NCBI RefSeq assembly: GCF_900187975.1
Contig: NZ_FZPC01000003.1
Coordinates: 186,001 to 250,000, forward strand
From: Pseudomonas delhiensis
GTDB lineage: Bacteria; Pseudomonadota; Gammaproteobacteria; Pseudomonadales; Pseudomonadaceae
DNA: 64,000 nt
Direction of reading: 5' to 3'
Shown: piece by piece, positions 22,954 to 39,400 of the stretch
Layout of the letters: each line of letters opens with the position of its first letter
Position numbering within the stretch: the stretch's first letter is position 1
Made by a program: the position numbers and the translations under genes
Notes under the pieces: model-generated
Databases searched by the model: none
What the model was told of the DNA's origin: nothing
Seen by the model: only the letters and a program-made list of their open reading frames with translations

Positions 22954-23607
22954 ATGATGCCGACCCTGGGAATCACCGACCTGTGGACCTACGTTCTGGG
23001 TACGCTGTTCATCGTCCTGCTGCCGGGCCCGAACTCGCTGTTCGTGCTGGCCACCGCCGCCCAGCGCGGCGTCGCCGGCGGCTACCGGGCGGCCAGCGCG
23101 GTGTTCCTGGGCGATGCCATCCTGATGCTGCTGTCGGCCCTGGGCATCGCCTCGCTGCTCAAGGCCGAGCCGATGCTGTTCCTCGGCCTGAAGTACGCCG
23201 GCGCCGCCTACCTGTTCTACCTGGGCCTGGGCATGCTCCGCGGCGGCTTGCAGAAGCTGCGCCAGCCGCTGGAGCAGGCCGCCCCGGTGAAGGAGGTGGA
23301 CGTCGCCCAGCCGTTCCGCAAGGCGCTGCTGCTGAGCCTGTCCAACCCCAAGGCGATCCTCTTCTTCGTGTCCTTCTTCATCCAGTTCGTCGACCCCGGC
23401 TATGCCTACCCCGGCGTGTCGTTCCTGGTGCTGGGCACGATCCTCGAGGTCATCAGCGCCCTCTACCTCAGTTTCCTGATCTTTTCCGGTGTGCGCCTGG
23501 CGGCCTGGTTCCGCCGCCGGCAGCGGCTGGCGGCCGGCGCCTCGAGCGGCGTCGGCGCCCTGTTCGTCGGCTTCGGCGTGAAGCTGGCCAGCGCAACCCT
23601 TTCCTGA
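22954..23607 (+). CDS. LysE/RhtB-family amino-acid exporter
   Basis: This 217-residue membrane protein has about six hydrophobic segments and the LysE-family N-terminus ([19 protein letters not shown]); a conserved [12 protein letters not shown] segment lies in the middle. It is probably a homoserine/leucine-type amino-acid efflux carrier; the substrate is unknown. It lies 23 bp after carA and 19 bp before carB on the same strand, the carA-orf-carB arrangement described for Pseudomonas. That suggests coexpression with arginine/pyrimidine precursor synthesis. A second ATG is at 22957. Confidence 0.9.
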   Translation: MMPTLGITDLWTYVLGTLFIVLLPGPNSLFVLATAAQRGVAGGYRAASAVFLGDAILMLLSALGIASLLKAEPMLFLGLKYAGAAYLFYLGLGMLRGGLQKLRQPLEQAAPVKEVDVAQPFRKALLLSLSNPKAILFFVSFFIQFVDPGYAYPGVSFLVLGTILEVISALYLSFLIFSGVRLAAWFRRRQRLAAGASSGVGALFVGFGVKLASATLS

Positions 23608-23626
23608 ATATTGCAACGAGAGTCCC

Positions 23627-26844
<3,218 letters not shown>

Positions 26845-26848
<4 letters not shown>

Positions 26849-27321
26849 GCAAATTCCCGATGACCGTCCAGGGCGCCCGCGCCCTGGAAGAAGAACTGAA
26901 ACACCTGAAGACCGTTCTGCGCCCGCAGATCACCCAGGCCATCGCCGAGGCGCGTGAGCTGGGCGACCTCAAGGAGAACGCCGAGTACCACGCGGCCCGC
27001 GAGCAGCAGGGCATGTCCGAGGCGCGCATCCGCGACATCGAGGCCAAGCTGTCCAACGCGCAGATCATCGACGTGACCACCATCCCGCATACCGGGAAGG
27101 TGATCTTCGGGACCACCGTGGACATCGCCAACGTCGAGACCGACGAGACCGTGACCTACCAGATCGTCGGCGACGACGAGGCCGACATCAAGCGCAGCAA
27201 GATCTCGGTCAACTCGCCGATCGCCCGCGCACTGATCGGCAAGACCGAGGGTGACGCGGTGCTGGTCAGGACCCCCGGCGGCGACGTCGAGTACGAGATC
27301 GTTGAAGTCCGCCACGCCTGA
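26845..27321 (+). CDS. greA: Transcription elongation factor GreA
   Basis: This 158-residue protein has an N-terminal coiled-coil hairpin (residues 1-75) with the acidic tip pair in [17 protein letters not shown] and a C-terminal FKBP-like domain ([24 protein letters not shown]). It enters the RNA polymerase secondary channel and stimulates cleavage of backtracked RNA. The ATGA overlap with carB indicates translational coupling, the carA-orf-carB-greA operon reported in P. aeruginosa. Confidence 0.98.
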
Positions 27322-27736
27322 GTCGCGTCCGCTGAAAGCCGCCGCAGCCAGCTGGTTGCTGGCCCAGACCTTCTGGGTCGGCGGCCTCTGGCTGTTGCGT
27401 TTCGTGGTCCTGCCGGCGCTGCAGAAGGTCGGCCTGGCGCCGCTGCTGGTGCAGTCGGTGGCCGATGCGCTGACGCCGCTGCTGGTCGGTTTCGCCGGTT
27501 TCTGCGCGCTGCTGCAGGCGCTGGTGCTGGTGACGGCGCAGGGCCTGGGCAGCCTCTGGCGCGAGATGCGCGGGCAGCTGCTGCTGACCGTGCTGGCGAT
27601 GGTGGCGAGCTACCTGCTGGTGAACCAGCTGGCGCCGGATGCCCAGCGCTGGCTGCTGTTCAACTACCTGGTGCTGGCCCTGTGCGGCGTGCTGCTGGTG
27701 CTGCAACCGGTGCCGGGGCGGGACGCGGCGCGCTGA
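27302..27736 (+). CDS. DUF4149-type small membrane protein
   Basis: This protein of about 144 residues has four hydrophobic segments (for example [23 protein letters not shown] and a C-terminal [13 protein letters not shown]). The pattern, with an N-terminal WxGGxW motif, matches small integral proteins found next to greA and yhbY in pseudomonads. The best start is TTG 27302 ([16 protein letters not shown]), which overlaps greA by 20 bp; no clear ATG is available near the first helix. Function is unknown. It is probably the last gene of the car-greA transcript. Confidence 0.7.
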   Translation: MKSATPESRPLKAAAASWLLAQTFWVGGLWLLRFVVLPALQKVGLAPLLVQSVADALTPLLVGFAGFCALLQALVLVTAQGLGSLWREMRGQLLLTVLAMVASYLLVNQLAPDAQRWLLFNYLVLALCGVLLVLQPVPGRDAAR

Positions 27737-27788
27737 GCGCCGGCCGGCGGGGCCTTGGCCAGGGCGCCTGGGCGCCCGGCCTGCGCTG

Positions 27789-28103
27789 TCACAGGCCGCT
27801 GTAGCGGCTGACGTTCGACAGGTTGCGGTTCGGCTTGGGATTGCGGCGGTAGACCAGGGCCATCTTGCCGATGGCCTGGACCAGCTCGCAGCTGCCGTTG
27901 CGGCACAGCTCGTCGATCAGCGCGCGGCGGTCGTCGCGCTCGGCGATGCGGAACTGTACCTTGATCAGTTCGTGATCGTTGAGCGCACGCTCGAGCTCGG
28001 CCATGACGCCTTCGGTAAGGCCGTTTTCGGCAACGGTCAATACAGGCTTCAGGTGGTGGCCGATAGATTTGAACTGTTTCTTCTGCTCCTGAGTGAGCGC
28101 CAT
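27789..28103 (-). CDS. yhbY: YhbY family ribosome-assembly RNA-binding protein
   Basis: This 104-residue protein is a single CRS1-YhbY (CRM) domain: LTQEQKKQFKSIGHHLKPVL, then NGLTEGVMAELERALNDHELIKV and a conserved GxxG-type loop region. YhbY associates with pre-50S particles in E. coli. It is transcribed divergently from rlmE with 79 bp between the starts, the conserved gammaproteobacterial arrangement, and converges with the DUF4149 gene. Confidence 0.93.
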   Translation of the reverse strand: MALTQEQKKQFKSIGHHLKPVLTVAENGLTEGVMAELERALNDHELIKVQFRIAERDDRRALIDELCRNGSCELVQAIGKMALVYRRNPKPNRNLSNVSRYSGL

Positions 28104-28182
28104 AATCAGACCCCTGGGGAAAAAAGGCGGATATCTTACCCGAATTACGGTTCGACCGGGTGCCGCTCAGACGAGGTAATAC

Positions 28183-28806
28183 GTGGCCCGTTCCAAGACT
28201 AGCCATCGCTGGCTGAAAGAACACTTCGACGATCCTTACGTGAAGATGGCGCAACGCGACGGCTACCGCTCGCGCGCCAGCTACAAGCTGCTGGAGATCC
28301 AGGAGAAGGATCGCATCCTGCGCCCGGGCATGACCGTGGTCGACCTCGGCGCCGCGCCGGGCGGCTGGTCGCAGGTCACCAGCCGGGTGATCGGCGACAA
28401 GGGCACGCTGATCGCCTCGGACATCCTGCCGATGGACAGCATCCCGGACGTCACCTTCATCCAGGGCGACTTCACCGAGGATGCGGTGTTCGCCCAGCTG
28501 CTCCAGGCCATCGGCGAAAATCCGGTGGACCTTGTGATTTCCGATATGGCCCCCAATATGAGTGGACTGCCCGCCGTGGACATGCCCCGGGCCATGTTCC
28601 TCTGCGAGCTGGCGCTGGATCTGTGCACCCGGGTGTTGCGCCCGGGCGGCGATTTCCTGATCAAGATCTTCCAGGGCGAGGGCTTCGACGCTTACCTGAA
28701 GATGGTCCGCGAGAATTTCGAGAAGGTGCAGATGCGCAAGCCGCTGTCCTCCCGCGACCGTTCCCGCGAGCAATATCTGCTCGCGCGGGGCTTCCGCGGG
28801 GCCTAG
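28183..28806 (+). CDS. rlmE: 23S rRNA 2'-O-methyltransferase RlmE (FtsJ/RrmJ)
   Basis: This 207-residue protein uses GTG start 28183. The SAM-binding motif is [14 protein letters not shown] and the catalytic K-D-K-E tetrad is traceable (Lys in RASYKLLEI, Asp in [11 protein letters not shown], Lys in [10 protein letters not shown], and a C-terminal Glu). It methylates U2552 of 23S rRNA in the A loop and is heat-shock induced in E. coli. It lies 189 bp upstream of ftsH on the same strand. Confidence 0.97.
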   Translation: MARSKTSHRWLKEHFDDPYVKMAQRDGYRSRASYKLLEIQEKDRILRPGMTVVDLGAAPGGWSQVTSRVIGDKGTLIASDILPMDSIPDVTFIQGDFTEDAVFAQLLQAIGENPVDLVISDMAPNMSGLPAVDMPRAMFLCELALDLCTRVLRPGGDFLIKIFQGEGFDAYLKMVRENFEKVQMRKPLSSRDRSREQYLLARGFRGA

Positions 28807-28995
28807 ACTGCGACGAATGGGCCGTCTGTCCGTCCACTCCACGCAAGTAGGGCTTGTACCGGCTTGCGCCGGGGTTCATAAAGGGTTACAGACGCCTCCT
28901 ACGTCGCTAGGGGTTGTGTAGTAATTTGGCCGGAAGGAGTCTGGCCGTCGTGTGAAGCGGTTTCCAGGGCGGAGCCGGCTTCAGAGGGTAATCAA

Positions 28996-30924
<1,929 letters not shown>

Positions 30925-30933
30925 GAGCACTAG

Positions 30934-31803
30934 ATGAGTTTCGAGCTGTACCCGACCCGGTTGCCTTGCGGCAACCGGGTTCTTGATTTAGGGCGTACCC
31001 ATGTCATGGGTATCCTCAACGTCACCCCGGACTCCTTCTCCGATGGCGGCCGCTTCAGCCAGCGCGACGTCGCGTTGCGCCATGCCGCCGAGATGGTCGA
31101 GGCCGGCGCCAGCCTGATCGACGTGGGTGGCGAGTCGACCCGCCCGGGCGCGCGCCTGGTGTCGCCGACCGAGGAGCTGGAGCGCGTGGCGCCGGTGGTG
31201 GAAGCCATCGCCCGCGAACTGGACGTGGTGATTTCCGTCGATACCTCGACGCCCGCCGTGATGCGCGAGACCGCGCGCCTGGGCGCCGGGCTGATCAACG
31301 ACGTGCGCTCGCTGCAGCGCGACGGCGCGCTGGATGCCGCGGTGGATGCCGGGCTGGCCGTGTGCCTGATGCACATGCGCGGCGAGCCGAGCACCATGCA
31401 GAACGACCCGCGCTACCCCGACATCCTGGCCGAGGTGCATGATTTCCTCGCCGAACGCATCGCCGTTTGCGAGGCGGCGGGGATCGCGCGCGAGCGCCTG
31501 GTGCTCGACCCCGGCTTCGGCTTCGCCAAGACCCAGGCGCACAACCTGGTGTTGTTCCAGCGCATGGAGCGTCTGCTGGAACTGGGCTGCCCGCTGCTGG
31601 TCGGAGTGTCGCGCAAGAGCATGATCGGCCGCGCCCTGGGGCGCGAGGTCGGTGACCGCCTGTATGGCAGCCTGGCGCTGGCGGCGCTGGCCGTGGCCAA
31701 GGGCGCGCGGATCATCCGCGTGCACGACGTCGCCGAAACGGTGGATGTGGTCCGCATGATCGATGCGGTGGAACAAGCTAAGGAAGAAGGACAGACAGCA
31801 TGA
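30934..31803 (+). CDS. folP: Dihydropteroate synthase
   Basis: This 289-residue TIM barrel carries both DHPS signatures: [15 protein letters not shown] near residue 25 and ESTRPGA with downstream [13 protein letters not shown]. It condenses p-aminobenzoate with the pterin pyrophosphate and is the sulfonamide target. It is sandwiched between ftsH (9 bp gap) and glmM (ATGA overlap), the conserved ftsH-folP-glmM cluster. The pathway partner folK is about 29 kb away in this window. Confidence 0.97.
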   Translation: MSFELYPTRLPCGNRVLDLGRTHVMGILNVTPDSFSDGGRFSQRDVALRHAAEMVEAGASLIDVGGESTRPGARLVSPTEELERVAPVVEAIARELDVVISVDTSTPAVMRETARLGAGLINDVRSLQRDGALDAAVDAGLAVCLMHMRGEPSTMQNDPRYPDILAEVHDFLAERIAVCEAAGIARERLVLDPGFGFAKTQAHNLVLFQRMERLLELGCPLLVGVSRKSMIGRALGREVGDRLYGSLALAALAVAKGARIIRVHDVAETVDVVRMIDAVEQAKEEGQTA

Positions 31804-33140
31804 GCAGGAAATATTTCGGTACCGATGGCATCCGTGGCCGCGTCGGCACGCCGCCGATCACGCCGGACTTCGTGCTCAAGCTGGGCTGGGCGGTGGGCAT
31901 GGCCTTCCGCCAGCAGGGCAAGTGCCGCGTGCTGGTGGGCAAGGACACGCGGATTTCCGGCTACATGTTCGAATCGGCCCTGGAGGCCGGCCTGTCGGCC
32001 GCCGGCGCCGACGTGATGCTGCTCGGCCCCATGCCGACCCCGGGCATCGCCTACCTGACGCGCACCTTCCATGCCGAGGCGGGCATCGTCATCAGCGCCT
32101 CGCACAACCCCCACGACGACAACGGCATCAAGTTCTTCTCCGGCCAGGGCACCAAGCTGCCGGACGAAGTCGAACTGATGATCGAGGAACTCATCGACAC
32201 CCCCATGACCGTGGTGGATTCCGCGCGCCTGGGTAAGGTCTCGCGGATCAACGACGCCGCCGGCCGCTACATCGAGTTCTGCAAGAGCAGCGTGCCCACC
32301 AGCACCGACTTCTCTGGCCTGCGCCTGGTCGTCGACTGCGCCCATGGCGCCACCTACAAGGTCGCGCCCAGCGTGTTCCGCGAGCTGGGTGCCCAGGTCT
32401 CGGTGATCGGCGTGCAGCCCAACGGCCTGAACATCAACGACAACTGCGGTTCCACCCACGTCGCCGCGCTGCAGGCGGCGGTCATCGCCGAGCAGGCCGA
32501 CATGGGCATCGCCTTCGACGGCGACGGCGACCGCGTGATGATGGTCGACCACACCGGCGCGGTGGTGGACGGCGACGAGATTCTCTTCCTGATCGCCCGC
32601 GACATGCAGGAGCGCAGCCGCCTGCAGGGCGGCGTGGTCGGCACGCTGATGAGCAACCTGGGCCTGGAGCTGGCCCTGGCCGACCTGCAGATCCCCTTCA
32701 CCCGCGCCAAGGTCGGCGACCGCTACGTGATGGCGGAAATGCTCGGGCGCGGCTGGCAGCTGGGTGGCGAGAACTCCGGCCACGTGGTCTGCGCCCAGCA
32801 CACCACCACCGGGGATGCCATCATCGCCGCGCTGCAGGTGCTGATGGCGCTGAAGAGCCGCGGCCAGACCCTGGCCGAGGCGCGCCAGGGCATCCGCAAG
32901 TTCCCGCAGGTGCTGATCAACGTGCGCTACCAGGGCAAGGACGTCGATCCCATCGAGCATCCGGCGGTCAAGGAAGCCTGCGCGCGCGTCACCGAGAGCA
33001 TGGCCGGCCGCGGCCGCGTGCTGCTGCGCAAGTCCGGCACCGAGCCGCTGGTGCGGGTGATGGTCGAGGGCGACGAAGAGAGCAGGGTGCGAGCCTACGC
33101 CGAACAGCTGGCGAAGGTCGTTACCGAGGTATGTGCTTGA
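31800..33140 (+). CDS. glmM: Phosphoglucosamine mutase
   Basis: This 446-residue alpha-D-phosphohexomutase has the active-site serine loop [12 protein letters not shown] near residue 100, the metal-binding loop DGDGDR, the sugar-specificity loop GGENSGH and the C-terminal phosphate-binding [12 protein letters not shown]. It converts glucosamine-6-P to glucosamine-1-P for UDP-GlcNAc, hence peptidoglycan and LPS. Its start overlaps the folP stop. Confidence 0.98.
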   Translation: MSRKYFGTDGIRGRVGTPPITPDFVLKLGWAVGMAFRQQGKCRVLVGKDTRISGYMFESALEAGLSAAGADVMLLGPMPTPGIAYLTRTFHAEAGIVISASHNPHDDNGIKFFSGQGTKLPDEVELMIEELIDTPMTVVDSARLGKVSRINDAAGRYIEFCKSSVPTSTDFSGLRLVVDCAHGATYKVAPSVFRELGAQVSVIGVQPNGLNINDNCGSTHVAALQAAVIAEQADMGIAFDGDGDRVMMVDHTGAVVDGDEILFLIARDMQERSRLQGGVVGTLMSNLGLELALADLQIPFTRAKVGDRYVMAEMLGRGWQLGGENSGHVVCAQHTTTGDAIIAALQVLMALKSRGQTLAEARQGIRKFPQVLINVRYQGKDVDPIEHPAVKEACARVTESMAGRGRVLLRKSGTEPLVRVMVEGDEESRVRAYAEQLAKVVTEVCA

Positions 33141-33205
33141 TTTCTCTTGTCAGTCTGCTTTTTGTCGAGTAACATCTGCGCCCACTTTGCTCAGCGAGGT
33201 ACAGC

Positions 33206-33961
33206 ATGCGTCGACCCTTAGTGGCCGGGAACTGGAAAATGCACGGTACCCGCTCCAGTGTTGCGGAGCTGATCAAAGGCCTGCGACAACTGGCTCTGCC
33301 TACAGGTGTCGACGTGGCGGTCCTGCCGCCCTGTCTGTACATCAACCAGGTCCTGCAGGGGCTGGATGGCAAGTCGGTTGCGGTTGGTGCGCAGAATTGC
33401 GCAGTCGAGCCGACGCAGGGTGCCCTCACGGGTGAGATTGCTGCCAGTCAGCTGGTCGATGCCGGTTGTTCCCTGGTTCTGGTGGGGCACTCCGAGCGCC
33501 GCCAGGTCCTGGGCGAAAGCGACGAGGTCATCGGTCGCAAGTTCGCGGCGGCGCAATCCTGTGGGCTGGTTCCGGTGCTGTGCGTGGGCGAGACCCGCGA
33601 GCAGCGCGAAGCCGGCAAGACCCTCGAGGTCGTGGGGCGCCAGCTGGGTTCGGTGATAGAGGATTTGGGCGTCGGGGCTTTCTCCCGCGCCGTAGTGGCT
33701 TACGAGCCCGTGTGGGCCATCGGGACGGGGCTGACCGCTTCGCCCGAGCAGGCTCAGGAAGTACATGCGGCCATCCGTGCGCAACTGGCGGCGGAAAATG
33801 CCGAGGTCGCCCGCGGGGTTCGCCTGCTGTATGGCGGTAGCGTCAAGGCGGCGAATGCGGTCGAGCTGTTCGGCATGCCGGACATCGATGGGGGGCTGAT
33901 TGGTGGTGCCTCCCTGAATGCGGATGAGTTCGGTGCGATCTGTCGCGCCGCGGGAAGCTGA
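33206..33961 (+). CDS. tpiA: Triosephosphate isomerase
   Basis: This 251-residue TIM barrel begins [19 protein letters not shown] (Asn and Lys of the active site). The catalytic His is in LVGHSERRQ and the catalytic Glu in [11 protein letters not shown]; the phosphate loop GGSVKAAN is present. It interconverts DHAP and G3P. It lies between glmM (65 bp gap) and secG (2 bp gap). Codon choice is visibly less strict toward G/C in third positions than in neighbouring genes. Confidence 0.98.
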   Translation: MRRPLVAGNWKMHGTRSSVAELIKGLRQLALPTGVDVAVLPPCLYINQVLQGLDGKSVAVGAQNCAVEPTQGALTGEIAASQLVDAGCSLVLVGHSERRQVLGESDEVIGRKFAAAQSCGLVPVLCVGETREQREAGKTLEVVGRQLGSVIEDLGVGAFSRAVVAYEPVWAIGTGLTASPEQAQEVHAAIRAQLAAENAEVARGVRLLYGGSVKAANAVELFGMPDIDGGLIGGASLNADEFGAICRAAGS

Positions 33962-33963
33962 AG

Positions 33964-34356
33964 ATGCTGGAAACAGTTGTAATCGTGATTCACCTGCTGA
34001 TGGCGCTGGGTCTGGTTGTACTGGTCCTGCTTCAGCATGGCAAGGGTGCGGATGCCGGTGCTTCCTTTGGCGCCGGTGCCTCGGGTACCGTTTTCGGTAG
34101 CCAGGGCTCCGCGACCTTCCTCAGTCGTTTTACTGCTGTACTGGCTGCAGTTTTTTTCATTACCAGCTTGGGTTTAGCGTATTTCGCTAAAGAAAAAGCT
34201 GATATGATACGTCACATCGGACTTCCTGATCCGGCAGTGATGGAGCAGAAGCAGGAGAAGGTCCCGGCAACCTCCGACGTGCCGGCGACCCAGGGGCAGC
34301 AACAAGCCCCGGCAGCTGGCAACGGTGACGTGCCGGCAGCTCCTGAGCAGAAGTAA
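33964..34356 (+). CDS. secG: Protein translocase subunit SecG
   Basis: This 130-residue protein starts 2 bp after tpiA. Two TM helices (about 4-22 and 53-72) flank a Gly/Ala-rich cytoplasmic loop ([22 protein letters not shown]), the SecG signature. The C-terminal tail is long and rich in Pro, Ala and Gln ([16 protein letters not shown]...), typical of Pseudomonas. It assists SecYE in protein export. It is followed directly by tRNA-Leu. Confidence 0.96.
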   Translation: MLETVVIVIHLLMALGLVVLVLLQHGKGADAGASFGAGASGTVFGSQGSATFLSRFTAVLAAVFFITSLGLAYFAKEKADMIRHIGLPDPAVMEQKQEKVPATSDVPATQGQQQAPAAGNGDVPAAPEQK

Positions 34357-34369
34357 GGCAAAGGTTTTT

Positions 34370-34455
34370 GCCGAGGTGGTGGAATTGGTAGACACGCTAC
34401 CTTGAGGTGGTAGTGGCCATAGGCTGTAGGGGTTCGAGTCCCCTCCTCGGTACCA
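34370..34455 (+). tRNA. tRNA-Leu (GAG)
   Basis: This 86-nt gene includes an encoded CCA. The acceptor stem GCCGAGG pairs with CCTCGGT (a G-U at the end). The anticodon stem CTACC / GGTAG closes the loop TTGAGGT with anticodon GAG, and the long variable arm is that of a class II tRNA. The T arm GGGGTTCGAGTCCCC is intact. It starts 13 bp after secG. Confidence 0.96.
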
Positions 34456-34461
34456 TATACG

Positions 34462-34481
34462 AAGCCCCGCATGCGGGGCTT
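34462..34481 (+). terminator. Palindromic terminator after tRNA-Leu
   Basis: A perfect 20-bp palindrome, AAGCCCCGCATGCGGGGCTT, is followed by TCGTTT. It ends the secG/tRNA-Leu transcript. Confidence 0.8.
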
Positions 34482-34499
34482 TCGTTTCCGGTGCTTCGG

Positions 34500-34528
34500 T
34501 TGACCTGGATAAGGTGTAACCGTATAAT
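34500..34528 (+). promoter_or_regulatory. Sigma-70 promoter of tRNA-fMet / rimP-nusA-infB
   Basis: TTGACC and a consensus TATAAT box are separated by 17 bp. The tRNA-fMet gene starts 17 bp after the -10 box. It is one of the best promoters in the window. Confidence 0.92.
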
Positions 34529-34544
34529 TTCGCACCAGCTTTGA

Positions 34545-34621
<77 letters not shown>

Positions 34622-34631
34622 GTTATGGCAG

Positions 34632-34653
34632 AGCCCCTTTTCAGGGGCTTTTT
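34632..34653 (+). terminator. Terminator after tRNA-fMet
   Basis: The stem AGCCCC / GGGGCT has a TTTTCA loop and is followed by TTTTT. Because rimP follows 97 bp on without an obvious second promoter, read-through is likely. Confidence 0.82.
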
Positions 34654-34749
34654 GCTAGCTGGACAGTCCGCGCCGCCGATGCAGGGCGGCCCTTTAGGGA
34701 TGGGCGTTTCGCCCATTTTTCGTTTCTACGGCATACGCGAGGCGATCAG

Positions 34750-35208
34750 GTGTCGAGCAAGCTAGAACAGTTGCAGGCCTTGCTGGCCCCTGTGGTAGAG
34801 GCGCTCGGCTACGAGTGCTGGGGCCTCGAGTTCCTGTCCCAGGGACGTCATTCCCTGCTGAGGGTCTATATCGACAAGGCCGACGGCATCCTGATCGAGG
34901 ACTGCGAAAAGGTCAGTCGTCAGGTCAGCGGCGTACTGGACGTCGAAGACCCGATCAGCGGCGAATACACCCTGGAGGTTTCCTCCCCGGGCATGGACCG
35001 TCCGCTGTTCACCCTCGAGCAGTTCGCCCGCTACGTTGGCGAGCAAGTGAAGATCAAGCTGCGCGTGCCCTTCGAGCGGCGGCGCAACTTCCAGGGCATC
35101 CTCCGCGGTGTGGAGGAGCAGGACGTGGTGGTCCTGGTGGAGGACCACGAATACCTGCTGCCGATCGATTCGATCGATAAGGCCAACATCATTCCCCGAT
35201 TTGAGTGA
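34750..35208 (+). CDS. rimP: Ribosome maturation factor RimP
   Basis: This 152-residue protein starts at GTG 34750 ([27 protein letters not shown]). RimP motifs present are [11 protein letters not shown] and the [11 protein letters not shown] loop. It helps 30S subunit assembly. It is first of the rimP-nusA-infB-rbfA-truB-rpsO-pnp cluster, 46 bp before nusA. Confidence 0.96.
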   Translation: MSSKLEQLQALLAPVVEALGYECWGLEFLSQGRHSLLRVYIDKADGILIEDCEKVSRQVSGVLDVEDPISGEYTLEVSSPGMDRPLFTLEQFARYVGEQVKIKLRVPFERRRNFQGILRGVEEQDVVVLVEDHEYLLPIDSIDKANIIPRFE

Positions 35209-35254
35209 GCCGCGGATCAAGCGGATTCCAATGGATTGAAAGGCGAGGCGTACG

Positions 35255-36736
35255 ATGAGCAAAGAAGTACTGCTGGTTGTTGAGTCGGTGTCCAACGAGA
35301 AGGGCGTACCGCCCGGCGTGATTTTCGAAGCGCTGGAACTGGCTCTGGCGACCGCCACCAAGAAACGTTTCGAGGACGAGGTCGACCTGCGCGTGCAGAT
35401 CAACCGCGCCAACGGCAACTACGACACCTTCCGCCGCTGGACCGTGGTCGAAGACGAGGACTACTCCAACCCGGCCGCCGAGCTGACCGTCGAGGACGTG
35501 CAGGAAAGCCATCCGGGCACCAAGGCCGGCGACGTCATCGAAGAGAAGATCGAGTCCATCGAGTTCGGCCGCATCGCCGCCCAGACCGCCAAGCAGGTCA
35601 TCGTGCAGAAGGTCCGCGAGGCCGAGCGCGCCCAGGTGGTCGACGCCTACCGCGAGAAGGTCGGCGAGATCATCTCCGGCACCGTCAAGAAGGTCACCCG
35701 CGACAACGTCATCGTCGACCTGGGCAACAACGCCGAAGCGCTGCTGGCCCGCGACCAGATCATCCCGCGCGAGACCTTCCGCGTCGGCACCCGCGTGCGT
35801 GCCCTGCTCAAGGAAATCCGCAGCGAGAACCGCGGCCCGCAACTGGTCCTCTCGCGCACCGCGCCGGAGATGCTGATCGAGCTGTTCCGCATCGAGGTGC
35901 CGGAAATCGCCGAGCAGCTGATCGACGTCATGGCCGCCGCCCGGGACCCGGGTTCGCGCGCCAAGATCGCGGTACGCTCCAAGGACAAGCGCATCGACCC
36001 GCAGGGCGCCTGCATCGGCATGCGTGGTTCGCGCGTCCAGGCCGTCTCCGGCGAGCTGGGTGGTGAGCGCGTGGATATCGTGCTCTGGGACGACAACCCG
36101 GCGCAGTTCGTCATCAACGCGATGGCCCCGGCCGAAGTGGCGGCGATCATCGTCGACGAAGATACCCACACCATGGATATCGCCGTCGCCGAGGACAACC
36201 TGGCCCAGGCCATCGGCCGCAGCGGCCAGAACGTCCGCCTGGCCAGCCAGCTGACCGGCTGGACGCTGAACGTGATGACCGAGGCCGACATCCAGGCCAA
36301 GCAGCAGGCCGAGACCGGTGACATCCTGCAGCGCTTCGTCGACGAGCTGGATGTCGACGAGGAGCTGGCCCAGGTGCTGGTCGAGGAAGGCTTCACCACC
36401 CTGGAAGAAATCGCCTACGTACCGATGGAAGAGATGCTCAACATCGACGGCTTCGACGAGGACATCGTCAACGAGCTGCGCTCGCGCGCCAAGGACCGTC
36501 TGTTGACCAAAGCCATCGCGACCGAGGAAAAACTTGCCGACGCGCAACCGGCCGAAGACCTGCTCAGCCTCGATGGCATGACCAAAGAGCTGGCCTTGGA
36601 CCTGGTGCTGCGTGGCGTAACCACCCGTGAAGATCTTGCCGAGCAGTCGATCGACGACCTGCTCGACATCGACGGCATGGACGAAGAGCGTGCCGGCAAG
36701 TTGATCATGGCCGCCCGGGCCCATTGGTTCGAGTAA
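35255..36736 (+). CDS. nusA: Transcription termination/antitermination factor NusA
   Basis: This 493-residue protein has an N-terminal RNA polymerase-binding domain (1-130), an S1 domain (about 135-200, [18 protein letters not shown]), two KH domains (about 205-345, including [12 protein letters not shown] and [12 protein letters not shown]) and two C-terminal acidic helix-hairpin repeats (about 365-490). It modulates pausing, termination and antitermination. It sits 27 bp upstream of infB. Confidence 0.98.
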   Translation: MSKEVLLVVESVSNEKGVPPGVIFEALELALATATKKRFEDEVDLRVQINRANGNYDTFRRWTVVEDEDYSNPAAELTVEDVQESHPGTKAGDVIEEKIESIEFGRIAAQTAKQVIVQKVREAERAQVVDAYREKVGEIISGTVKKVTRDNVIVDLGNNAEALLARDQIIPRETFRVGTRVRALLKEIRSENRGPQLVLSRTAPEMLIELFRIEVPEIAEQLIDVMAAARDPGSRAKIAVRSKDKRIDPQGACIGMRGSRVQAVSGELGGERVDIVLWDDNPAQFVINAMAPAEVAAIIVDEDTHTMDIAVAEDNLAQAIGRSGQNVRLASQLTGWTLNVMTEADIQAKQQAETGDILQRFVDELDVDEELAQVLVEEGFTTLEEIAYVPMEEMLNIDGFDEDIVNELRSRAKDRLLTKAIATEEKLADAQPAEDLLSLDGMTKELALDLVLRGVTTREDLAEQSIDDLLDIDGMDEERAGKLIMAARAHWFE

Positions 36737-36763
36737 GCATTCGCGGCCTGAGGAGAGAAATGC

Positions 36764-39295
36764 ATGACGCAAGTCACGGTGAAAGAACTGGCCAAAACGG
36801 TCGATACGCCGGTCGAGCGCCTGCTGCAGCAGATGCGCGAGGCGGGCCTGCCGCACAGCAGTGCCGAGCAGGTAGTGACCGACAACGAGAAGCAGGCTCT
36901 GCTGGCGCACCTCAAGGGTAGCCATGGCGACCGCCTGGAAGAACCGCGCAAGATCACCCTGCAGCGTAAGACCACTTCCACCCTGCGGGTGGCTGGCAGC
37001 AAGACGGTGAGCGTCGAGGTTCGCAAGAAGAAAACCTACGTCAAGCGCAGCCCCGACGAGATCGAGGCCGAGCGTCAGCGCGAGCTGGAAGAGCAGCGCG
37101 CCGCCGAAGAGGCCGCTCGCCTGAAGGCAGAGGAAGAGGCCCGTCAGAAGGCCGAGGCCGAAGCCCGTCGCCAGGCCGAGGAAGCGGCCCGTCGCCAGCC
37201 TGAACAGGCTCCGCAGCCGGCTGCCCCCGCAGTCGCTGCCGAGGCGCCGGCCGTTGCCGCTGCGGCTGCCGCTCCCGCCGCCGCTCCGGCTGCCGGCGAT
37301 GAGCGCAAGAAGGAAGCCGAAGTGCGCCGTCCGCCGAAGCGTGGCGAGGAAGACGAGCGTCGTGATCGCAAGCATGCCCAGCATCGCCCGTCGATCAAGG
37401 AAAAGGAAAAGACCACTGCTCCGCGCGTTGTCCGCTCCGGCGTGGATGACGATGACAGTTTCGGTCGTCGTGGCGGCGGTCGCGGCAAGTCGAAGCTGAA
37501 GAAGCGTAACCAGCACGGGTTCCAGAGCCCGACAGGACCGATTGTGCGCGAAGTGAGTATCGGCGAGACCATCACAGTTGCTGAGCTGGCTCAGCAGATG
37601 TCGGTGAAGGGCGCCGAAGTCGTCAAGTTCATGTTCAAGATGGGCACCCCGGTGACCATCAACCAGGTACTCGACCAGGAGACCGCCCAGCTGATCGCCG
37701 AGGAACTCGGCCACAAGGTCAAGCTGGTCAGCGAGAACGCCCTGGAAGAGCAACTGGCCGAGTCGCTGAAGTTCGAAGGCGAGGCGGTATCCCGTGCGCC
37801 GGTGGTGACCGTGATGGGCCACGTCGACCACGGCAAGACCTCGCTGCTCGACTACATCCGTCGCGCCAAGGTGGCCGCGGGCGAAGCCGGTGGCATCACC
37901 CAGCACATCGGCGCCTACCACGTGGAAACCGACCGCGGCATGGTCACCTTCCTCGACACCCCCGGCCACGCCGCGTTCACCGCGATGCGTGCCCGTGGTG
38001 CCCAGGCGACCGACATCGTCATCCTGGTGGTGGCGGCCGACGACGGCGTGATGCCGCAGACCCAGGAAGCCGTCCAGCACGCGAAAGCCGCTGGCGTGCC
38101 GATCGTGGTCGCGATCAACAAGATCGACAAGCCCGACGCCAACCCGGACAACATCAAGAACGGCCTGGCCGCGCTCGACGTGATCCCGGAAGAGTGGGGC
38201 GGCGACGCGCCCTTCGTGCCGGTCTCGGCGAAGATGGGTACCGGCGTCGACGAACTGCTCGAAGCCGTGCTGCTGCAGGCCGAAGTCCTGGAGCTCAAGG
38301 CCACCCCGTCGGCCCCCGGCCGTGGCGTGGTGGTCGAGTCGCGCCTGGACAAGGGCCGTGGCCCGGTGGCTACCGTGCTGGTCCAGGACGGTACCCTGCG
38401 CCAGGGCGACATGATCCTCTGCGGCGTCAACTATGGCCGCGTGCGCGCCATGCTCGACGAGAACGGCAAGCCGATCAAGGAAGCCGGCCCGTCCATCCCG
38501 GTCGAGATCCTCGGCCTGGACGGCACCCCGGATGCCGGTGACGAAGTGACCGTGGTCGCCGACGAGAAGAAGGCCCGCGAAGTCGCGCTGTTCCGCCAGG
38601 GCAAGTTCCGCGAGGTCAAGCTGGCGCGCCAGCAGTCGGCGAAGCTGGAAAACATCTTCGAGAGCATGGGCCAGGAAGAGAAGAAGACCCTCAACATCGT
38701 CCTCAAGGCCGACGTTCGGGGTTCCCTGGAAGCCCTGCAGGGCTCGCTCAGCGGCCTGGGCAACGAAGAAGTGCAGGTCCGCGTGGTCGGCGGCGGCGTC
38801 GGTGGCATCACCGAGTCCGATGCCAACCTGGCGCTGGCCTCCAACGCGGTGCTGTTCGGCTTCAACGTCCGTGCCGACGCCGGTGCGCGCAAGATCGTCG
38901 AAGCCGAAGGCCTGGACATGCGTTACTACAACGTGATCTACGACATCATCGAAGACGTCAAGAAAGCCCTCACCGGCATGCTCGGCAGCGATGTCCGCGA
39001 GAACATCCTGGGTATCGCCGAAGTGCGTGACGTGTTCCGTTCGCCGAAGTTCGGCGCGGTCGCCGGCTGCATGGTCACCGAGGGCCTGGTGCACCGCAAC
39101 CGTCCGATCCGCGTACTGCGCGACGACGTGGTGATCTTCGAGGGCGAGCTGGAATCGCTGCGCCGCTTCAAGGACGACGTTGCCGAAGTCCGTGCCGGCA
39201 TGGAGTGCGGTATCGGCGTGAAGAGCTACAACGACGTCCGCGTCGGCGACAAGATCGAAGTGTTCGAGAAGGTCGAAGTCGCTCGTACCCTGTAA
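36764..39295 (+). CDS. infB: Translation initiation factor IF-2
   Basis: This 843-residue protein has an IF2-N helix bundle at 1-50, then a long Ala/Glu/Arg-rich low-complexity linker at about 105-260. The GTPase domain starts near residue 345 with G1 [13 protein letters not shown]3 DTPGHAAF and G4 NKID. Domains II-IV then bind fMet-tRNA. The AGGAGAG ribosome binding site precedes ATG 36764. A strong internal GTG/ATG for a shorter IF2 form was not resolved. Confidence 0.98.
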   Translation: MTQVTVKELAKTVDTPVERLLQQMREAGLPHSSAEQVVTDNEKQALLAHLKGSHGDRLEEPRKITLQRKTTSTLRVAGSKTVSVEVRKKKTYVKRSPDEIEAERQRELEEQRAAEEAARLKAEEEARQKAEAEARRQAEEAARRQPEQAPQPAAPAVAAEAPAVAAAAAAPAAAPAAGDERKKEAEVRRPPKRGEEDERRDRKHAQHRPSIKEKEKTTAPRVVRSGVDDDDSFGRRGGGRGKSKLKKRNQHGFQSPTGPIVREVSIGETITVAELAQQMSVKGAEVVKFMFKMGTPVTINQVLDQETAQLIAEELGHKVKLVSENALEEQLAESLKFEGEAVSRAPVVTVMGHVDHGKTSLLDYIRRAKVAAGEAGGITQHIGAYHVETDRGMVTFLDTPGHAAFTAMRARGAQATDIVILVVAADDGVMPQTQEAVQHAKAAGVPIVVAINKIDKPDANPDNIKNGLAALDVIPEEWGGDAPFVPVSAKMGTGVDELLEAVLLQAEVLELKATPSAPGRGVVVESRLDKGRGPVATVLVQDGTLRQGDMILCGVNYGRVRAMLDENGKPIKEAGPSIPVEILGLDGTPDAGDEVTVVADEKKAREVALFRQGKFREVKLARQQSAKLENIFESMGQEEKKTLNIVLKADVRGSLEALQGSLSGLGNEEVQVRVVGGGVGGITESDANLALASNAVLFGFNVRADAGARKIVEAEGLDMRYYNVIYDIIEDVKKALTGMLGSDVRENILGIAEVRDVFRSPKFGAVAGCMVTEGLVHRNRPIRVLRDDVVIFEGELESLRRFKDDVAEVRAGMECGIGVKSYNDVRVGDKIEVFEKVEVARTL

Positions 39296-39400
39296 GGGCA
39301 GACGAGCGTAATCGCAGCGCCCGGGCCGGCCATCCGCTGTCCCGGGCGTTTGCCGCTTATTCGTCCGGTGCCTTCGGGCTGCCGGAAGCAGGTTAGGAAA

